Shown: in pieces, positions 51,083 through 59,413 of the stretch
How the letters are laid out: the number at the start of each line of letters is the position of its first letter
Position numbering within the stretch: position 1 is the first letter of the stretch
DNA from: Pseudomonadota bacterium
GTDB lineage: Bacteria; Pseudomonadota; Alphaproteobacteria; Rhizobiales; Xanthobacteraceae
Reading direction: 5' to 3'
DNA: 64,000 bases
NCBI GenBank assembly: GCA_023404705.1
Contig: JAEYAU010000253.1
Location: 23,049 to 87,048 of the forward strand
The notes under the pieces: model-generated
What the model saw: only the letters and a program-made list of their open reading frames with translations
Databases searched by the model: none
Told to the model about the DNA's origin: nothing
Translations under genes and position numbers: made by a program

Positions 51083-51255
51083 CGCAGCATCCATAGCAGT
51101 GCGCCTGCCAGCGGCACGATAATGCGGCCTATCGCCGTGCAGTAGAAGAAAAACCGCATCGCCGGCGCGATGGCGCGGATTGCATCCTTGCCGCGCACGA
51201 AGATCTTCGGCGGCCACGGCTGCAAGTGTATTTCAGGCGGCTCATTCGGTGCCAT
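51079..51255 (-). CDS. Possible small membrane protein
   Basis: The 58-residue frame from ATG 51255 has a proline-rich start (MAPNEPPEIHLQPWPPKIF) and a hydrophobic C-terminal helix (MRFFFYCTAIGRIIVPLAGALLWM). GGAG is 12 bases upstream, somewhat far. It converges on and overlaps the VRR-NUC gene by 4 bases. Confidence 0.45.
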   Translation of the reverse strand: MAPNEPPEIHLQPWPPKIFVRGKDAIRAIAPAMRFFFYCTAIGRIIVPLAGALLWMLR

Positions 51256-51755
51256 AGGCGGACTGCTCCATTGAAAACAGTGGCAATCTGTTTGGGAGCG
51301 TCCACGACTCAATGGGCGAGTCGGCACAGAAAGAGAGGAGCACCCGTGCAAGACCTTTGCAAGCCTGAAGGGGGGTTATCCGAAGACGCCTGTAGGAAAC
51401 TGTGACAGAAGCTGCCGATGGCATCCGTGGCGTATTGAGGCGTATCGAGCCGTATTGAGGCCAAACTGGGGGTTTCTGTTGATAGGCCCGGTCTCAGAAT
51501 CCGACAAAGTGCTTCCAAATGACGCAGCGGATCACCAGCTCGCAGGTGCCGCGCGTTGCTTCCTCCACTATCCACACCCCGCCAAATCGCGATTGGGCCT
51601 TACACTACAGGCAGAGTCGGAGGGTTCGCCGCTCGTCTTTCATTTCACACGCAGGCAAACGGATAACAGGAGTTCGATCCCCTGAGCGGTGCGATTCCGC
51701 TTGAGACATAGTCTGGCGACTTATCCGGAGCGGCTGCGGTTCGAGTCCGCACGGC
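51256..51755. other. 500-base gene-free stretch with iterons and tRNA-like fragments
   Basis: No convincing gene is present. Three tandem 10-base units CGTATTGAGG / CGTATCGAGC / CGTATTGAGG occupy 51431-51460. A 76-base tRNA-like sequence lies at 51683-51758: TGAGCGG and CGGCTCA as acceptor (one mismatch), TCTGG/CCGGA, and a consensus T arm TGCGGTTCGAGTCCGCA, but the anticodon loop and D arm are not canonical. Another T-arm-like AGTTCGATCCCCT precedes it at 51671. Confidence 0.45.
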
Positions 51756-52409
51756 TCATTTGGCGAAGCAGTGGCGTATGAAGCCGATGGCAAAATCGCC
51801 TAGCGCCTCATGGACGTCGAACATTCTCGCGATGATCTTATCGGCCTCTGTCGGGACGTCAGCTTGCTCCTCCGGCAGACCAAGAACGTCTCGCGCAAAG
51901 ATGCTATTCGCGATCTTATCTGCCAGCAGGAAATGCCAATGGAGGACCTCACTGCCGATCGACATCGGAGAGATATCGTCGGGACGAACCTTCAAGATGC
52001 GCTCCAGCGCGCGTATCGCGAGCTTGCGATCGTAATGGAATGAGAGATTGTTTCGCAGTCGCAAGAGAAGGCGGTAGTCGGCCGAGCCTATGAATGCCTC
52101 CAGCTTCTTGAAGGCTGCTTGCGTGCGCGAGTCAGAGCCTCCCACGAGCCCCGTCAATTTGTCGCTCTTCAACATCTCTTCAATGACCAGAAGCGCCTCA
52201 TACACATGGCCTAACTGCACGCGGGCAAAGTAGATCGTCCCCCCGAATTTCCGATTCTTTTTTATGCGCTCATTAGACTGAGACCACTCATATAGAGCGT
52301 TGTTCGCAAGGCTACTGTCGTTCACCGCCATCATCAGGCGCAGCACGACTGAAGCGACTTGCGGGTCTTTGAGCCTGTCGCTCCTGACAATCCACGTCCT
52401 GCTGCCCAT
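51756..52409 (-). CDS. Hypothetical helical phage protein
   Basis: The 217-residue protein starts with GGAGG upstream. It is largely helical with RVQLGHVYEALLVIEEMLKSD, LLRLRNNLSFHYDRKLAIRAL and a tail LGDFAIGFIRHC. The NNLSFHYD segment resembles HEPN-like or AbiV-type helical domains, but the Arg-x4-6-His signature is not exact. Together with the similar-sized gene at 52692 on the same strand it may form a host-interaction or accessory pair. Confidence 0.6.
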   Translation of the reverse strand: MGSRTWIVRSDRLKDPQVASVVLRLMMAVNDSSLANNALYEWSQSNERIKKNRKFGGTIYFARVQLGHVYEALLVIEEMLKSDKLTGLVGGSDSRTQAAFKKLEAFIGSADYRLLLRLRNNLSFHYDRKLAIRALERILKVRPDDISPMSIGSEVLHWHFLLADKIANSIFARDVLGLPEEQADVPTEADKIIARMFDVHEALGDFAIGFIRHCFAK

Positions 52410-52447
52410 AGCGGTCCTCCAGCACAGCGCATGTTAAACTGGCTATA

Positions 52448-52705
52448 ATGACACGCAAAGAGCGCCGCCTAGTCGCCCGCAAGGGACGACTGGAAGGCAA
52501 GCACTGCCTTAACTGCGATATCTTGCTTGCAGAGCGCTTGGAGGACGCGGGCCGCTCCTACCTCTATTGCCGTAAGTGCCTCACCGAGTATGGGCAGGAG
52601 GCGAGGCGGCATCGTTGGCGCCGCTACTACGAACGCCATCATGAGAGACTAAAGACGGCACAGCGCGAACGGGCGCGGAGGCGCCGGGCTGTTATTCGGT
52701 CTTGA
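52448..52705 (+). CDS. Small zinc-finger-like basic protein
   Basis: The 85-residue protein has CLNCDILL and YCRKCLTEYG, two C-x2-C pairs 20 residues apart, then a highly basic helix (RRHRWRRYYERHHERLK, RERARRRRAVIRS). This would suit nucleic-acid binding. Its C-terminus overlaps the convergent gene by 14 bases. Confidence 0.65.
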   Translation: MTRKERRLVARKGRLEGKHCLNCDILLAERLEDAGRSYLYCRKCLTEYGQEARRHRWRRYYERHHERLKTAQRERARRRRAVIRS

Positions 52706-53489
52706 TCTCTAGCCTCCGCTCGGGATCACCCACAGAGCGCTCACCGAACTTCTCGGCCTGGATCGAATGAAGGCGTGCATTCAAAATAGGTAGTTGCTTC
52801 CCGGCTTCCGTGAAGCCGCACATCTCATTGACGGCGACTGCCGCGCTCATGAGGGATATGCACGCCAGATGCAGCGTCTCGTCGAGCTGGTGCTCGTCGG
52901 CGTGCGGCTCCACATCGAATACGGCGGTGCGCTCCTCGAACGAGAAATGCCGCATGAGAGCAGTGAACGTCGGATGAGCCGCATCGCCGCTGTACTGGCT
53001 GTATGCGAGATAGATCTCGTTGAATGGACCCAGGGCAGAGGCTTCCTTAAACCGGAGATATGAGGCCTTGGCTGAGGCCTGCAGGGAATCCTGCGCCTTC
53101 GCCATCTCGTCCCGCGTCTCCGCTGAGAGCGCACCGAAAATCGATTCGTTCTCGGCAATGAACCTCAGCCTGGCTTTTCGTCCCGCCACATCGTCGGCCT
53201 TAATCTGCTGCGCGAACTCGACGCCGTGGTTATAGAGTCCGCCGATGACCAGCTGATTTTCGAAGCAGCAACGCGTCAGGACGCGCGCCTCGACAACCCA
53301 CCCCAGCTCGACCATGCGGACGGCTCCACGGAAGTTGCTGAGGGTCCGGCATAGCAGCGCCAGCGCGAGCAGCTTTGGGTCAAGGAGCTTGTGCTCGGTG
53401 TGCTTCAGCTCCGCCTGTCCGGCAATCTTGAAGGCGGCTTGAGCGATGTCTTCGCAGAGCGGGAGGAGCTCGCTGCAGTATGGCGTCAT
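52692..53489 (-). CDS. DUF5677-like helical protein
   Basis: From ATG 53489 the 265-residue protein is all helical with LALALLCRTLSNFRGAVRMVE, VEARVLTRCCFENQLVIGGLY, AENESIFGAL and GDAAHPTFTALMRHF. The pattern E-x-R-x-L-x-R-x2-x-E with a later S-x-x-A-H-P is typical of the DUF5677 group, some of which occur in phage or defence loci. The function is unknown. It is opposite in direction to the terminase operon. Confidence 0.6.
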   Translation of the reverse strand: MTPYCSELLPLCEDIAQAAFKIAGQAELKHTEHKLLDPKLLALALLCRTLSNFRGAVRMVELGWVVEARVLTRCCFENQLVIGGLYNHGVEFAQQIKADDVAGRKARLRFIAENESIFGALSAETRDEMAKAQDSLQASAKASYLRFKEASALGPFNEIYLAYSQYSGDAAHPTFTALMRHFSFEERTAVFDVEPHADEHQLDETLHLACISLMSAAVAVNEMCGFTEAGKQLPILNARLHSIQAEKFGERSVGDPERRLEIKTE

Positions 53490-53549
53490 GACGGTATGCC
53501 TATTTCCATGCAGAAGACGTGCTACACTAAAAAAGAACAATAAAAAACA

Positions 53550-53810
53550 ATGGCCTTCAAGAAGGGACAATCCGGCAATCCGAAGGGAAGACCGAAGGGC
53601 TCCAGTACACGGCCCCACATTTCGCAATTCTGGACCAAGAAGCAGATCAAGGAATTTTATGAGGGCATGTTCGAGCGCCAAAAGACCGACTCCCGCATTG
53701 CGGTCTGGTGCGGCGACCAACTCTCCGGAAAGGCTGTGCAAGCCATCACCGGCCCGGATGACGGCCCCATTCAAGTGCAAATGGTCGAAGTCGTCTTCAA
53801 GGAGAAATGA
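53550..53810 (+). CDS. Probable terminase small subunit-like protein (DUF5681-type)
   Basis: The 86-residue protein begins MAFKKGQSGNPKGRPKGSS, the GNPKGRP-K motif found at the start of many phage DNA-packaging proteins. The rest is helical (KKQIKEFYEGMFERQK) with a beta tail. It overlaps the large terminase gene by 4 bases, which supports a packaging role. Confidence 0.65.
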   Translation: MAFKKGQSGNPKGRPKGSSTRPHISQFWTKKQIKEFYEGMFERQKTDSRIAVWCGDQLSGKAVQAITGPDDGPIQVQMVEVVFKEK

Positions 53811-55138
53811 AGCTCAGCATTGAGGCCAATGGCGTCTATAAGCCCCTCTGGCGCACGAAAAAGCGCTACGTGATCGTGATGGGCGGGCGCGGCGCGGGGC
53901 GCTCCTACGAGGCCTCACAGCTCATTACCGCCAAGCTCGTGCAATCAACGGCACTCTTCCGTTGCGCCATCATGCGCGCCGTGCACTCCGACATCAGGCA
54001 CTCAATCTGGCAAGAGCTCTGCGACCGTGTGCGCGGCTGGGAGCTCGACAGCCTCTTCCGCATGGCCGATAGCACGATGGAGCTCCAGCACGGCCGCAAC
54101 AGCGTCAATGCGCACGGCTTCCGCAAATCCTCCCACGAGCGCACGGCGAAGCTCAAATCTCTGGCGGGCTACACGAGCGCCGTCATCGAGGAGGCCGAGG
54201 AAGCAGGCGAGGAGGAGTTCCGGCAGCTTGACGACTCGCTGCGCGCCGAGGGCAGCCAGATATTCCTGCTGCTCAACACGCCGGCACGCAGCCACTGGAT
54301 CATCAAGCGCTGGTTCAACATCGAGCCGCACGCGGAGGCACCCGGCTTCTACAGCATCCGCTTGAAGCCCGAGGCAGAGAAGGAAGTGGAGTTCATCCAC
54401 TCAAGCCACCTCGACAATCCGTATCTGGCGGAAGCCGTACACGAGCGCTACGAGGGCTATCGCGATCTCAAGCCCGCCTACTACTGGCAGATGATCCGGG
54501 GGCTCTGCCCCGAGGTGGTCATGGGCCGCATCTACACGGGCTGGCGGGAGGTCTCTGCCGTGCCGCACGAGGCGCGGTTGCTTGGCCGAGGCCTCGACTT
54601 CGGCTTCGATCCCGATCCGGCGGCCGTAATCGCGGTCTACTACCACAACGGCGGCTACATCCTCGACGAGGAGGTGTACGCCAAGCGCCTCACCAACGAG
54701 CACCTAGCAACTGCAATTAAGCTCTTGCCGCAGCGCTCAGCGCCGATTGTGGGCGACAGCGCGGAGCCGAAGTCCATCGAGGAGCTGCGCGAGTACGACG
54801 TGCACGTCATCCCGTGCCAAAAGGGCGCCGACAGCGTCAACTTCGGCATCAAGCACGTGCAGGCGCTCAAGATCTCCTACACGGCGCGCAGCAAGAATCT
54901 GAAGGACGAGTACGAGAACTATGCATGGAAGCGCAAGAAGGACAGCGTGGAGGAGGACGACCACCTGGGGCTCGAAGATCCCGCATGCGCCAATCACGCC
55001 ATGTCAGCGGCGCGCTATTTCCTCACGGAGATGGTGAAGGCCAACGCCGATCCGGAGGCGGAGGTCAGGGCAGGGCATGAGGTCGAACGCGGCCGACGCG
55101 AGCACTTGTCAACAGCGCGCGAGGATGCCGGACTGTGA
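53807..55138 (+). CDS. Phage terminase large subunit
   Basis: The 443-residue motor has an ATPase domain with a Walker A variant MGGRGAGRSYEAS near residue 27, Walker B SAVIEEAEEAGEEEF, LLNTPARSHWI as coupling motif, and a nuclease domain with LGRGLDFGFDPDPAA, VGDSAEPKSIEELRE and EEDDHLGLEDPACANHAM. This is the PBSX/Terminase_3 type. It cuts and pumps phage DNA into the procapsid. Confidence 0.93.
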   Translation: MKLSIEANGVYKPLWRTKKRYVIVMGGRGAGRSYEASQLITAKLVQSTALFRCAIMRAVHSDIRHSIWQELCDRVRGWELDSLFRMADSTMELQHGRNSVNAHGFRKSSHERTAKLKSLAGYTSAVIEEAEEAGEEEFRQLDDSLRAEGSQIFLLLNTPARSHWIIKRWFNIEPHAEAPGFYSIRLKPEAEKEVEFIHSSHLDNPYLAEAVHERYEGYRDLKPAYYWQMIRGLCPEVVMGRIYTGWREVSAVPHEARLLGRGLDFGFDPDPAAVIAVYYHNGGYILDEEVYAKRLTNEHLATAIKLLPQRSAPIVGDSAEPKSIEELREYDVHVIPCQKGADSVNFGIKHVQALKISYTARSKNLKDEYENYAWKRKKDSVEEDDHLGLEDPACANHAMSAARYFLTEMVKANADPEAEVRAGHEVERGRREHLSTAREDAGL

Positions 55139-55155
55139 GGGTGTATCATTTGCAT

Positions 55156-55329
55156 ATGAACAAGCGCCAGTCGAAGAAGCTCCGCACGCTCTATCGGCGC
55201 GACTACCGGCACTTGGTGGCAGAGCGCGTGGTCGAGCTTCCCGAGCTGCTCGCGCAGCAGATCCGGCCGAAGCCGCGGTGGATGCCGAACATGCTGTACC
55301 ATTGGTGCATGAGGGTCGTCCTCAAATGA
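55156..55329 (+). CDS. Small basic phage protein between terminase and portal
   Basis: The 57-residue protein MNKRQSKKLRTLYRRDYRHLV... is basic and helical. An in-frame GTG 21 bases upstream overlaps the terminase stop. It lies 3 bases before the portal gene. The function is unknown. Confidence 0.55.
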   Translation: MNKRQSKKLRTLYRRDYRHLVAERVVELPELLAQQIRPKPRWMPNMLYHWCMRVVLK

Positions 55330-55332
55330 CGT

Positions 55333-57084
55333 ATGAAAATCTTCTCCACCATCCAAAACGAGATCAGCTCCTACCTCGACGTTGAGCAGGAGATTTCTCC
55401 GGGCGTCTCATTCTCCGAGAGCAAGCTGAAGCGGCGCATCGCGCTCTACAAGAACCGCCACTATCCCAAGGGCAAGTTCACCAAGCAAGGCGAATACAAG
55501 TACTGGCCGGACATCATCGCGCCGTTGGTCGACTCCAACGTCAAGAACCTGCGCTTCACCACGAAGAACATTCTGCCCTTCTCGGTCAATCCGATAGGCG
55601 ACTTCGCGGCAGTATTTACGCTCAACGCCGGGCTCGACGAGTGGATGTGGAAGAACGGCCGCGCCGAGGAGCTCAACGAGTCCATCGAGGCCTTCAGCGC
55701 GGACGGCAACGTGCTCTTCAAGAAGGTGAAGGGCGGCTACTCGGTCTGCGACCCGGACAACACCTACATCATCAACCAGGCTGCGCGCAGCATAGACGAG
55801 ACGCCGGTCATCGAGCGCGTGGAGCTCACCCAGTCCCAGCTGCGCGCGAAGGCGGGAGTGTGGAAGAATGTGGACGAGGTCATTCGCGATTGCGGCAACA
55901 AGTTCTTCAAGAAAACGATCAAGGGCGCGCAGAAGGACTCCACCAATCCCATGTACGAGGTGTTCGAGCGCAACTGGGAGATCTCTGAGGCTGCGCTCTT
56001 CGAGGCCAAGGGCGAGAAGGGTGGCGACGAGAACAAGTTCGTCCTCGCCCGCGTCATCGTCGCTGGCCTCAGCAAGAACCAGAGCGACAAGAAGTATGTG
56101 CTCTTCGCCGAGGAGCTCAAAGGCAAGCTATCCGACTACTTCGTGGAGGCGCACCGCGGGCCGTACAAGGGCCGCTTCTGGCGCGAAGGGCTCTACGAGC
56201 TGCTCTTCGACCACCAGTACCGTGCCTGCGAGATCGCCCAGCAGATCGCCCGCGGGCTCGATTGGGCTTCAAAAGTCGTCTTCAAGAGCGCGGACACTAA
56301 GACAATCCAGAACATTCGCACCGACGTCGCCAATGGGACGATCATCAAGTCGCAAGATCTCGCTCAGGTGGACGTCCGACTCCAAGGCCTCGATCAGCTC
56401 ATCGCCGACTGGAACCGCAACCTCGAAGATGCCCGCCGCATCGCCAACTCTCCCGAGGTGGTGGAGGGGGCATCGCTCCCCGCGAACACGCCGTTCGGCC
56501 TGGGTCAGCTCATCGACGTCAATGCCAGCAAGCTCTTCGTCTTCCTCCGCCAGAAGCTCGGCATCGCGTACGCCCGCGTGTTCAAGGAATTCGTGCTGCC
56601 CGAGCTCGTAAGGGACCTGCGCGCGCAGGACATTATCCGCGTCACCGGCGACGCCTCAATGCTCGACCGCTTCAAGATGCTCGCGGTGGAGAACTGGTAT
56701 GCGCGCAATCTCATAGCAATCGGCCCGCACGGCCCCGAGGTGGCTGCAAGCATCAAGGCGCAGAAGCTTCTGGAGCTCCAGGACGCCGAGCCGCTCATCA
56801 AGAACGTCAAGGAGACGTGGGAGGGCGTGTTGCCGCGCATCCAAGTCACGATCACAGGCGAGAACTACGACACCGCCGAGAACCTCATTACGATTGCAAG
56901 TGTGCTGCAATTCGAGACCGATCCGGTGCGCCGCGCCTTCCTCCTCGACACCATCTACGCCGCCAAAGGCATCCCCGTGCCGCCGGCTGTGCAGCAGCAG
57001 ATGGAACAGGGCCAAGGTGGGGGTCCAAAGGACACCAGCAAGTTTGCCGAGGCCGTAGGGCAGCCAGAGAAAGTACCCGCGTAA
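55333..57084 (+). CDS. Phage portal protein (by position and size)
   Basis: The 583-residue protein is encoded between the large terminase and the scaffold/capsid genes and has the expected length and mixed composition. Its first 100 residues (RRIALYKNRHYPKG; YWPDIIAPLVDSNVKNLRFTT) and the middle region (RGPYKGRFWREGLYELLFDHQ) resemble portal clips and wings; a long helix-rich part (QDLAQVDVRLQGLDQLIADW) fits the stem/crown. The tail is Gln/Gly-rich. No alternative role fits. Confidence 0.75.
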   Translation: MKIFSTIQNEISSYLDVEQEISPGVSFSESKLKRRIALYKNRHYPKGKFTKQGEYKYWPDIIAPLVDSNVKNLRFTTKNILPFSVNPIGDFAAVFTLNAGLDEWMWKNGRAEELNESIEAFSADGNVLFKKVKGGYSVCDPDNTYIINQAARSIDETPVIERVELTQSQLRAKAGVWKNVDEVIRDCGNKFFKKTIKGAQKDSTNPMYEVFERNWEISEAALFEAKGEKGGDENKFVLARVIVAGLSKNQSDKKYVLFAEELKGKLSDYFVEAHRGPYKGRFWREGLYELLFDHQYRACEIAQQIARGLDWASKVVFKSADTKTIQNIRTDVANGTIIKSQDLAQVDVRLQGLDQLIADWNRNLEDARRIANSPEVVEGASLPANTPFGLGQLIDVNASKLFVFLRQKLGIAYARVFKEFVLPELVRDLRAQDIIRVTGDASMLDRFKMLAVENWYARNLIAIGPHGPEVAASIKAQKLLELQDAEPLIKNVKETWEGVLPRIQVTITGENYDTAENLITIASVLQFETDPVRRAFLLDTIYAAKGIPVPPAVQQQMEQGQGGGPKDTSKFAEAVGQPEKVPA

Positions 57085-57087
57085 TTT

Positions 57088-57396
57088 ATGAACTACGAAC
57101 TAGCACAGGAGCTGAAAGAGGCCGGATTCCCGCAAGGCGGAGCAGGCGAATGGGCGACAGGCTACGTCGAGCATCCGCCTATTACAGGCACGCTTGATGA
57201 GCCGGTGCAATTCTATATGCCCACCCTCTCCGAGCTTATTGAGGCGTGTGGCGACAAATTCACGAAGCTCGAAACCAATACCCTCGGAGTCAATGACTCT
57301 AAATGGGCGGCTTGGAGCGGGGATCTTGTTGAGTTTGGCTCTACTCTAGAAGAAGCCGTTGCCCGCCTCTGGCTCGCCCTCAACAAAACCTCATGA
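57088..57396 (+). CDS. Hypothetical phage protein
   Basis: The 102-residue protein (MNYELAQELKEAGFPQGGAG...) resembles small proteins with an ELAQ-LKEAGFP start, a central YMPTLSELIEACGDKF and a C-terminal EEAVARLWLAL helix, found in many phages and gene-transfer elements. Unknown function. It overlaps the next start (ATGA). Confidence 0.65.
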   Translation: MNYELAQELKEAGFPQGGAGEWATGYVEHPPITGTLDEPVQFYMPTLSELIEACGDKFTKLETNTLGVNDSKWAAWSGDLVEFGSTLEEAVARLWLALNKTS

Positions 57397-57554
57397 GTGT
57401 CTTCGATAGCCTGAGGAGCACGGCCCAGCAGCTCAAAGACGAGTTCGCCGAGACCTATCGGCGCATGACCGACCCGGAGGCACAAGCGGAGCGGGACGTG
57501 CAGCGGGAGAGGGAGGAAATGCTCAGTGATTTAGAACAAGACGCAGGCCTATGA
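57393..57554 (+). CDS. Small coiled-coil phage protein
   Basis: This 53-residue protein (MSVFDSLRSTAQQLKDEFAE..., ending LEQDAGL) is almost wholly charged helix. The start overlaps the previous stop and its own stop overlaps the next ATG, so it is part of a translationally coupled chain. Confidence 0.6.
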   Translation: MSVFDSLRSTAQQLKDEFAETYRRMTDPEAQAERDVQREREEMLSDLEQDAGL

Positions 57555-57781
57555 ATTTGAAAGAGACCATACAAGCCAACCAGAAACGCATCAAAGACCT
57601 GACTGTAAGCATCGGGCTCTGGAGCAACACGCCGCATGCGCAGAAGAAGGAGGTCCGCGCCAAGATCCAGGAGGCAGAGGACCGCATGCTCTTCCGCCTG
57701 CAGGAGCTCGAAGTCCAAGGACAGGAGGTGAAGATTGAGAACATGGAAGCCGTGCTCCGGCTCCTCAAAGATGGCGTATGA
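57551..57781 (+). CDS. Small coiled-coil phage protein
   Basis: The 76-residue protein has heptad-like helices (ETIQANQKRIKDLTVSIGLW; KIQEAEDRMLFRLQELEVQ). It overlaps both neighbours by 4 bases. No family recognised; a scaffolding or chaperone role in head assembly is possible from location only. Confidence 0.6.
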   Translation: MNLKETIQANQKRIKDLTVSIGLWSNTPHAQKKEVRAKIQEAEDRMLFRLQELEVQGQEVKIENMEAVLRLLKDGV

Positions 57782-58044
57782 TATCCCCCACTATCGTCAA
57801 GCAGCTGCTGAAGACCCGCGACTGGAAAGCCGTGCAGGCGCACATCGTGGAGGAAATTGCCAAGCTCGATACGCTCGCCGGCATCAACTACAGCGACCCG
57901 GTGGCGGCAGCCGTCGAGGGCAGGGCTCGTCAGGCGGCAGCGGAGAAGCTGCGTGAGATCCTTAAGCCGTTTGTAGAGCCCTCGGAGATCGAGGACCCCG
58001 ACGCGAACATGAAGGACAAACTCGAAGACACCGGCCTACTGTGA
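57778..58044 (+). CDS. Hypothetical phage protein in head module
   Basis: The 88-residue helical protein includes TIVKQLLKTRDWKAVQAHIVE and ARQAAAEKLREILKPFVEP and ends acidic. Coupled to the gene before it. Confidence 0.6.
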   Translation: MISPTIVKQLLKTRDWKAVQAHIVEEIAKLDTLAGINYSDPVAAAVEGRARQAAAEKLREILKPFVEPSEIEDPDANMKDKLEDTGLL

Positions 58045-58060
58045 ATAACCTGAATTGACG

Positions 58061-58663
58061 ATGAGCGCGGGTGCTACACTGGAGGCATACAAGAAGTCTC
58101 TAATAGACCACACCATGCTCAACACACCCATAGCAGAAGCGAATCGTTCCGAACTTGACGCCGAGTTGGCACTTTATTCCGAGGCCTTGGGCGAGGGTGC
58201 TGACATCAAGACATTCGGAATCTTCGCACCGAATGCAGATCGCGTCGCTGAGGTGGAGCGTCTACGCAGCCTCCACGGCACTCCGGTGAAGCTCACACCC
58301 GAATTCATCGCTGGCAACGCGCTAGGGGGCGTATTGATGGCCAATGGCGCTCAGGAGGGCACAGTCGTATTTGCATCCGAGGCAGACTTCATACAGGCGT
58401 CTCAGCCATCTACGCCTACTGCTCCAATACCTGCCGCGGGATCACCTGTCGCTCTCGACCTGCTCGCGAAGGAGACCAAGAAGTACGATCTTGATGGCCC
58501 GGTCGTTGCGAATGGACTGGTAGGTGTGGATAGCGAGGAAGTCATCGTGTGCGATGTGAAGGGCAACCCTGCACGCACTTACTCTTTATCCGTGCATGGC
58601 CCCGACTTCCGGAAGCTTGCCGAAGAGTTCGCCAGCAAGCACGAGGGTTGGACGGTTCGTTGA
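58061..58663 (+). CDS. Hypothetical phage protein in head module
   Basis: The 200-residue protein has a helical first half (DAELALYSEALGEGADI), a Pro/Thr/Ala linker (QPSTPTAPIPAAGSP) and a beta-rich end (GVDSEEVIVCDVKGNPART). It may be a minor head or decoration component. No ribosome site of note. Confidence 0.55.
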   Translation: MSAGATLEAYKKSLIDHTMLNTPIAEANRSELDAELALYSEALGEGADIKTFGIFAPNADRVAEVERLRSLHGTPVKLTPEFIAGNALGGVLMANGAQEGTVVFASEADFIQASQPSTPTAPIPAAGSPVALDLLAKETKKYDLDGPVVANGLVGVDSEEVIVCDVKGNPARTYSLSVHGPDFRKLAEEFASKHEGWTVR

Positions 58664-58767
58664 CATCGGTTCGTGACGCGATGGTGGGCCCGGGAGTCCG
58701 GACCTACCGACCGCTCCACGAGCGAAGGCATTTAACAAAATAAGCCCTACGGGCAACCCCAAGTCCA

Positions 58768-59379
58768 ATGGACCCAAAAGAAACCACTCCCACTCCGGAG
58801 GAGCTCCAAGCCGAGCAGGAGGCGCTTGCAGAAGGTAAGGCAGATGAAGTCCGCGCCAAGATCGTCTCCGAATTAGGCCTCTCGGACGACGACCAGAACA
58901 AGACGCTCATAGACGGTCTTGTCCAGCGCGAGCTTGGGCACAAGAAGAAGCTCTCCGAAGCCATTGGTCAGAAGATCAAGTATCGGGAGCAGCTCAAGGG
59001 CCCGAAGCCTTCCACCCCGGTTACGCCGGCTACCCAGCCGCTCGATGCCGAGGGCATCCGCAAGCAAGCGGAAGATGCCACGATTGCAACGCTTGAGCAG
59101 CGCGACCTCGACGAGATGGACTATCCCGACGAGATCAAGACTGAGATCAAGAACGTAGCGAAGTTCCAGGGCGTCTCCGTCCGCAAGGCTGCGAAGACTG
59201 GCTACATCCAGCACCTCATTTCAGAGGCAGTCAAAGCGGGAAAGATAGACGAGGCCGCAGTCACCCGCACACCGCACAGCACTCCCACCGCCCCCCAGGG
59301 CAAGATGCCTCAGTTCGATATGTCCACGCCGGAAGGCCGCAAGGCGTTCGACGAGTGGAAGAAGGCGAACGGCAAGTAG
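58768..59379 (+). CDS. Scaffold-like phage protein
   Basis: The 203-residue, highly charged protein lies directly before the capsid gene and has the composition of a scaffold: EELQAEQEALAEGKADEVRAK, a proline-rich middle (PKPSTPVTPATQP), and a C-terminal helix (STPEGRKAFDEWKKANGK). Assembly scaffolds are short-lived internal proteins that set procapsid size. The call rests on location and composition. Confidence 0.65.
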   Translation: MDPKETTPTPEELQAEQEALAEGKADEVRAKIVSELGLSDDDQNKTLIDGLVQRELGHKKKLSEAIGQKIKYREQLKGPKPSTPVTPATQPLDAEGIRKQAEDATIATLEQRDLDEMDYPDEIKTEIKNVAKFQGVSVRKAAKTGYIQHLISEAVKAGKIDEAAVTRTPHSTPTAPQGKMPQFDMSTPEGRKAFDEWKKANGK

Positions 59380-59413
59380 GGATGAGCGGTAGTGCGGCTA
59401 ATCACCCACTACT

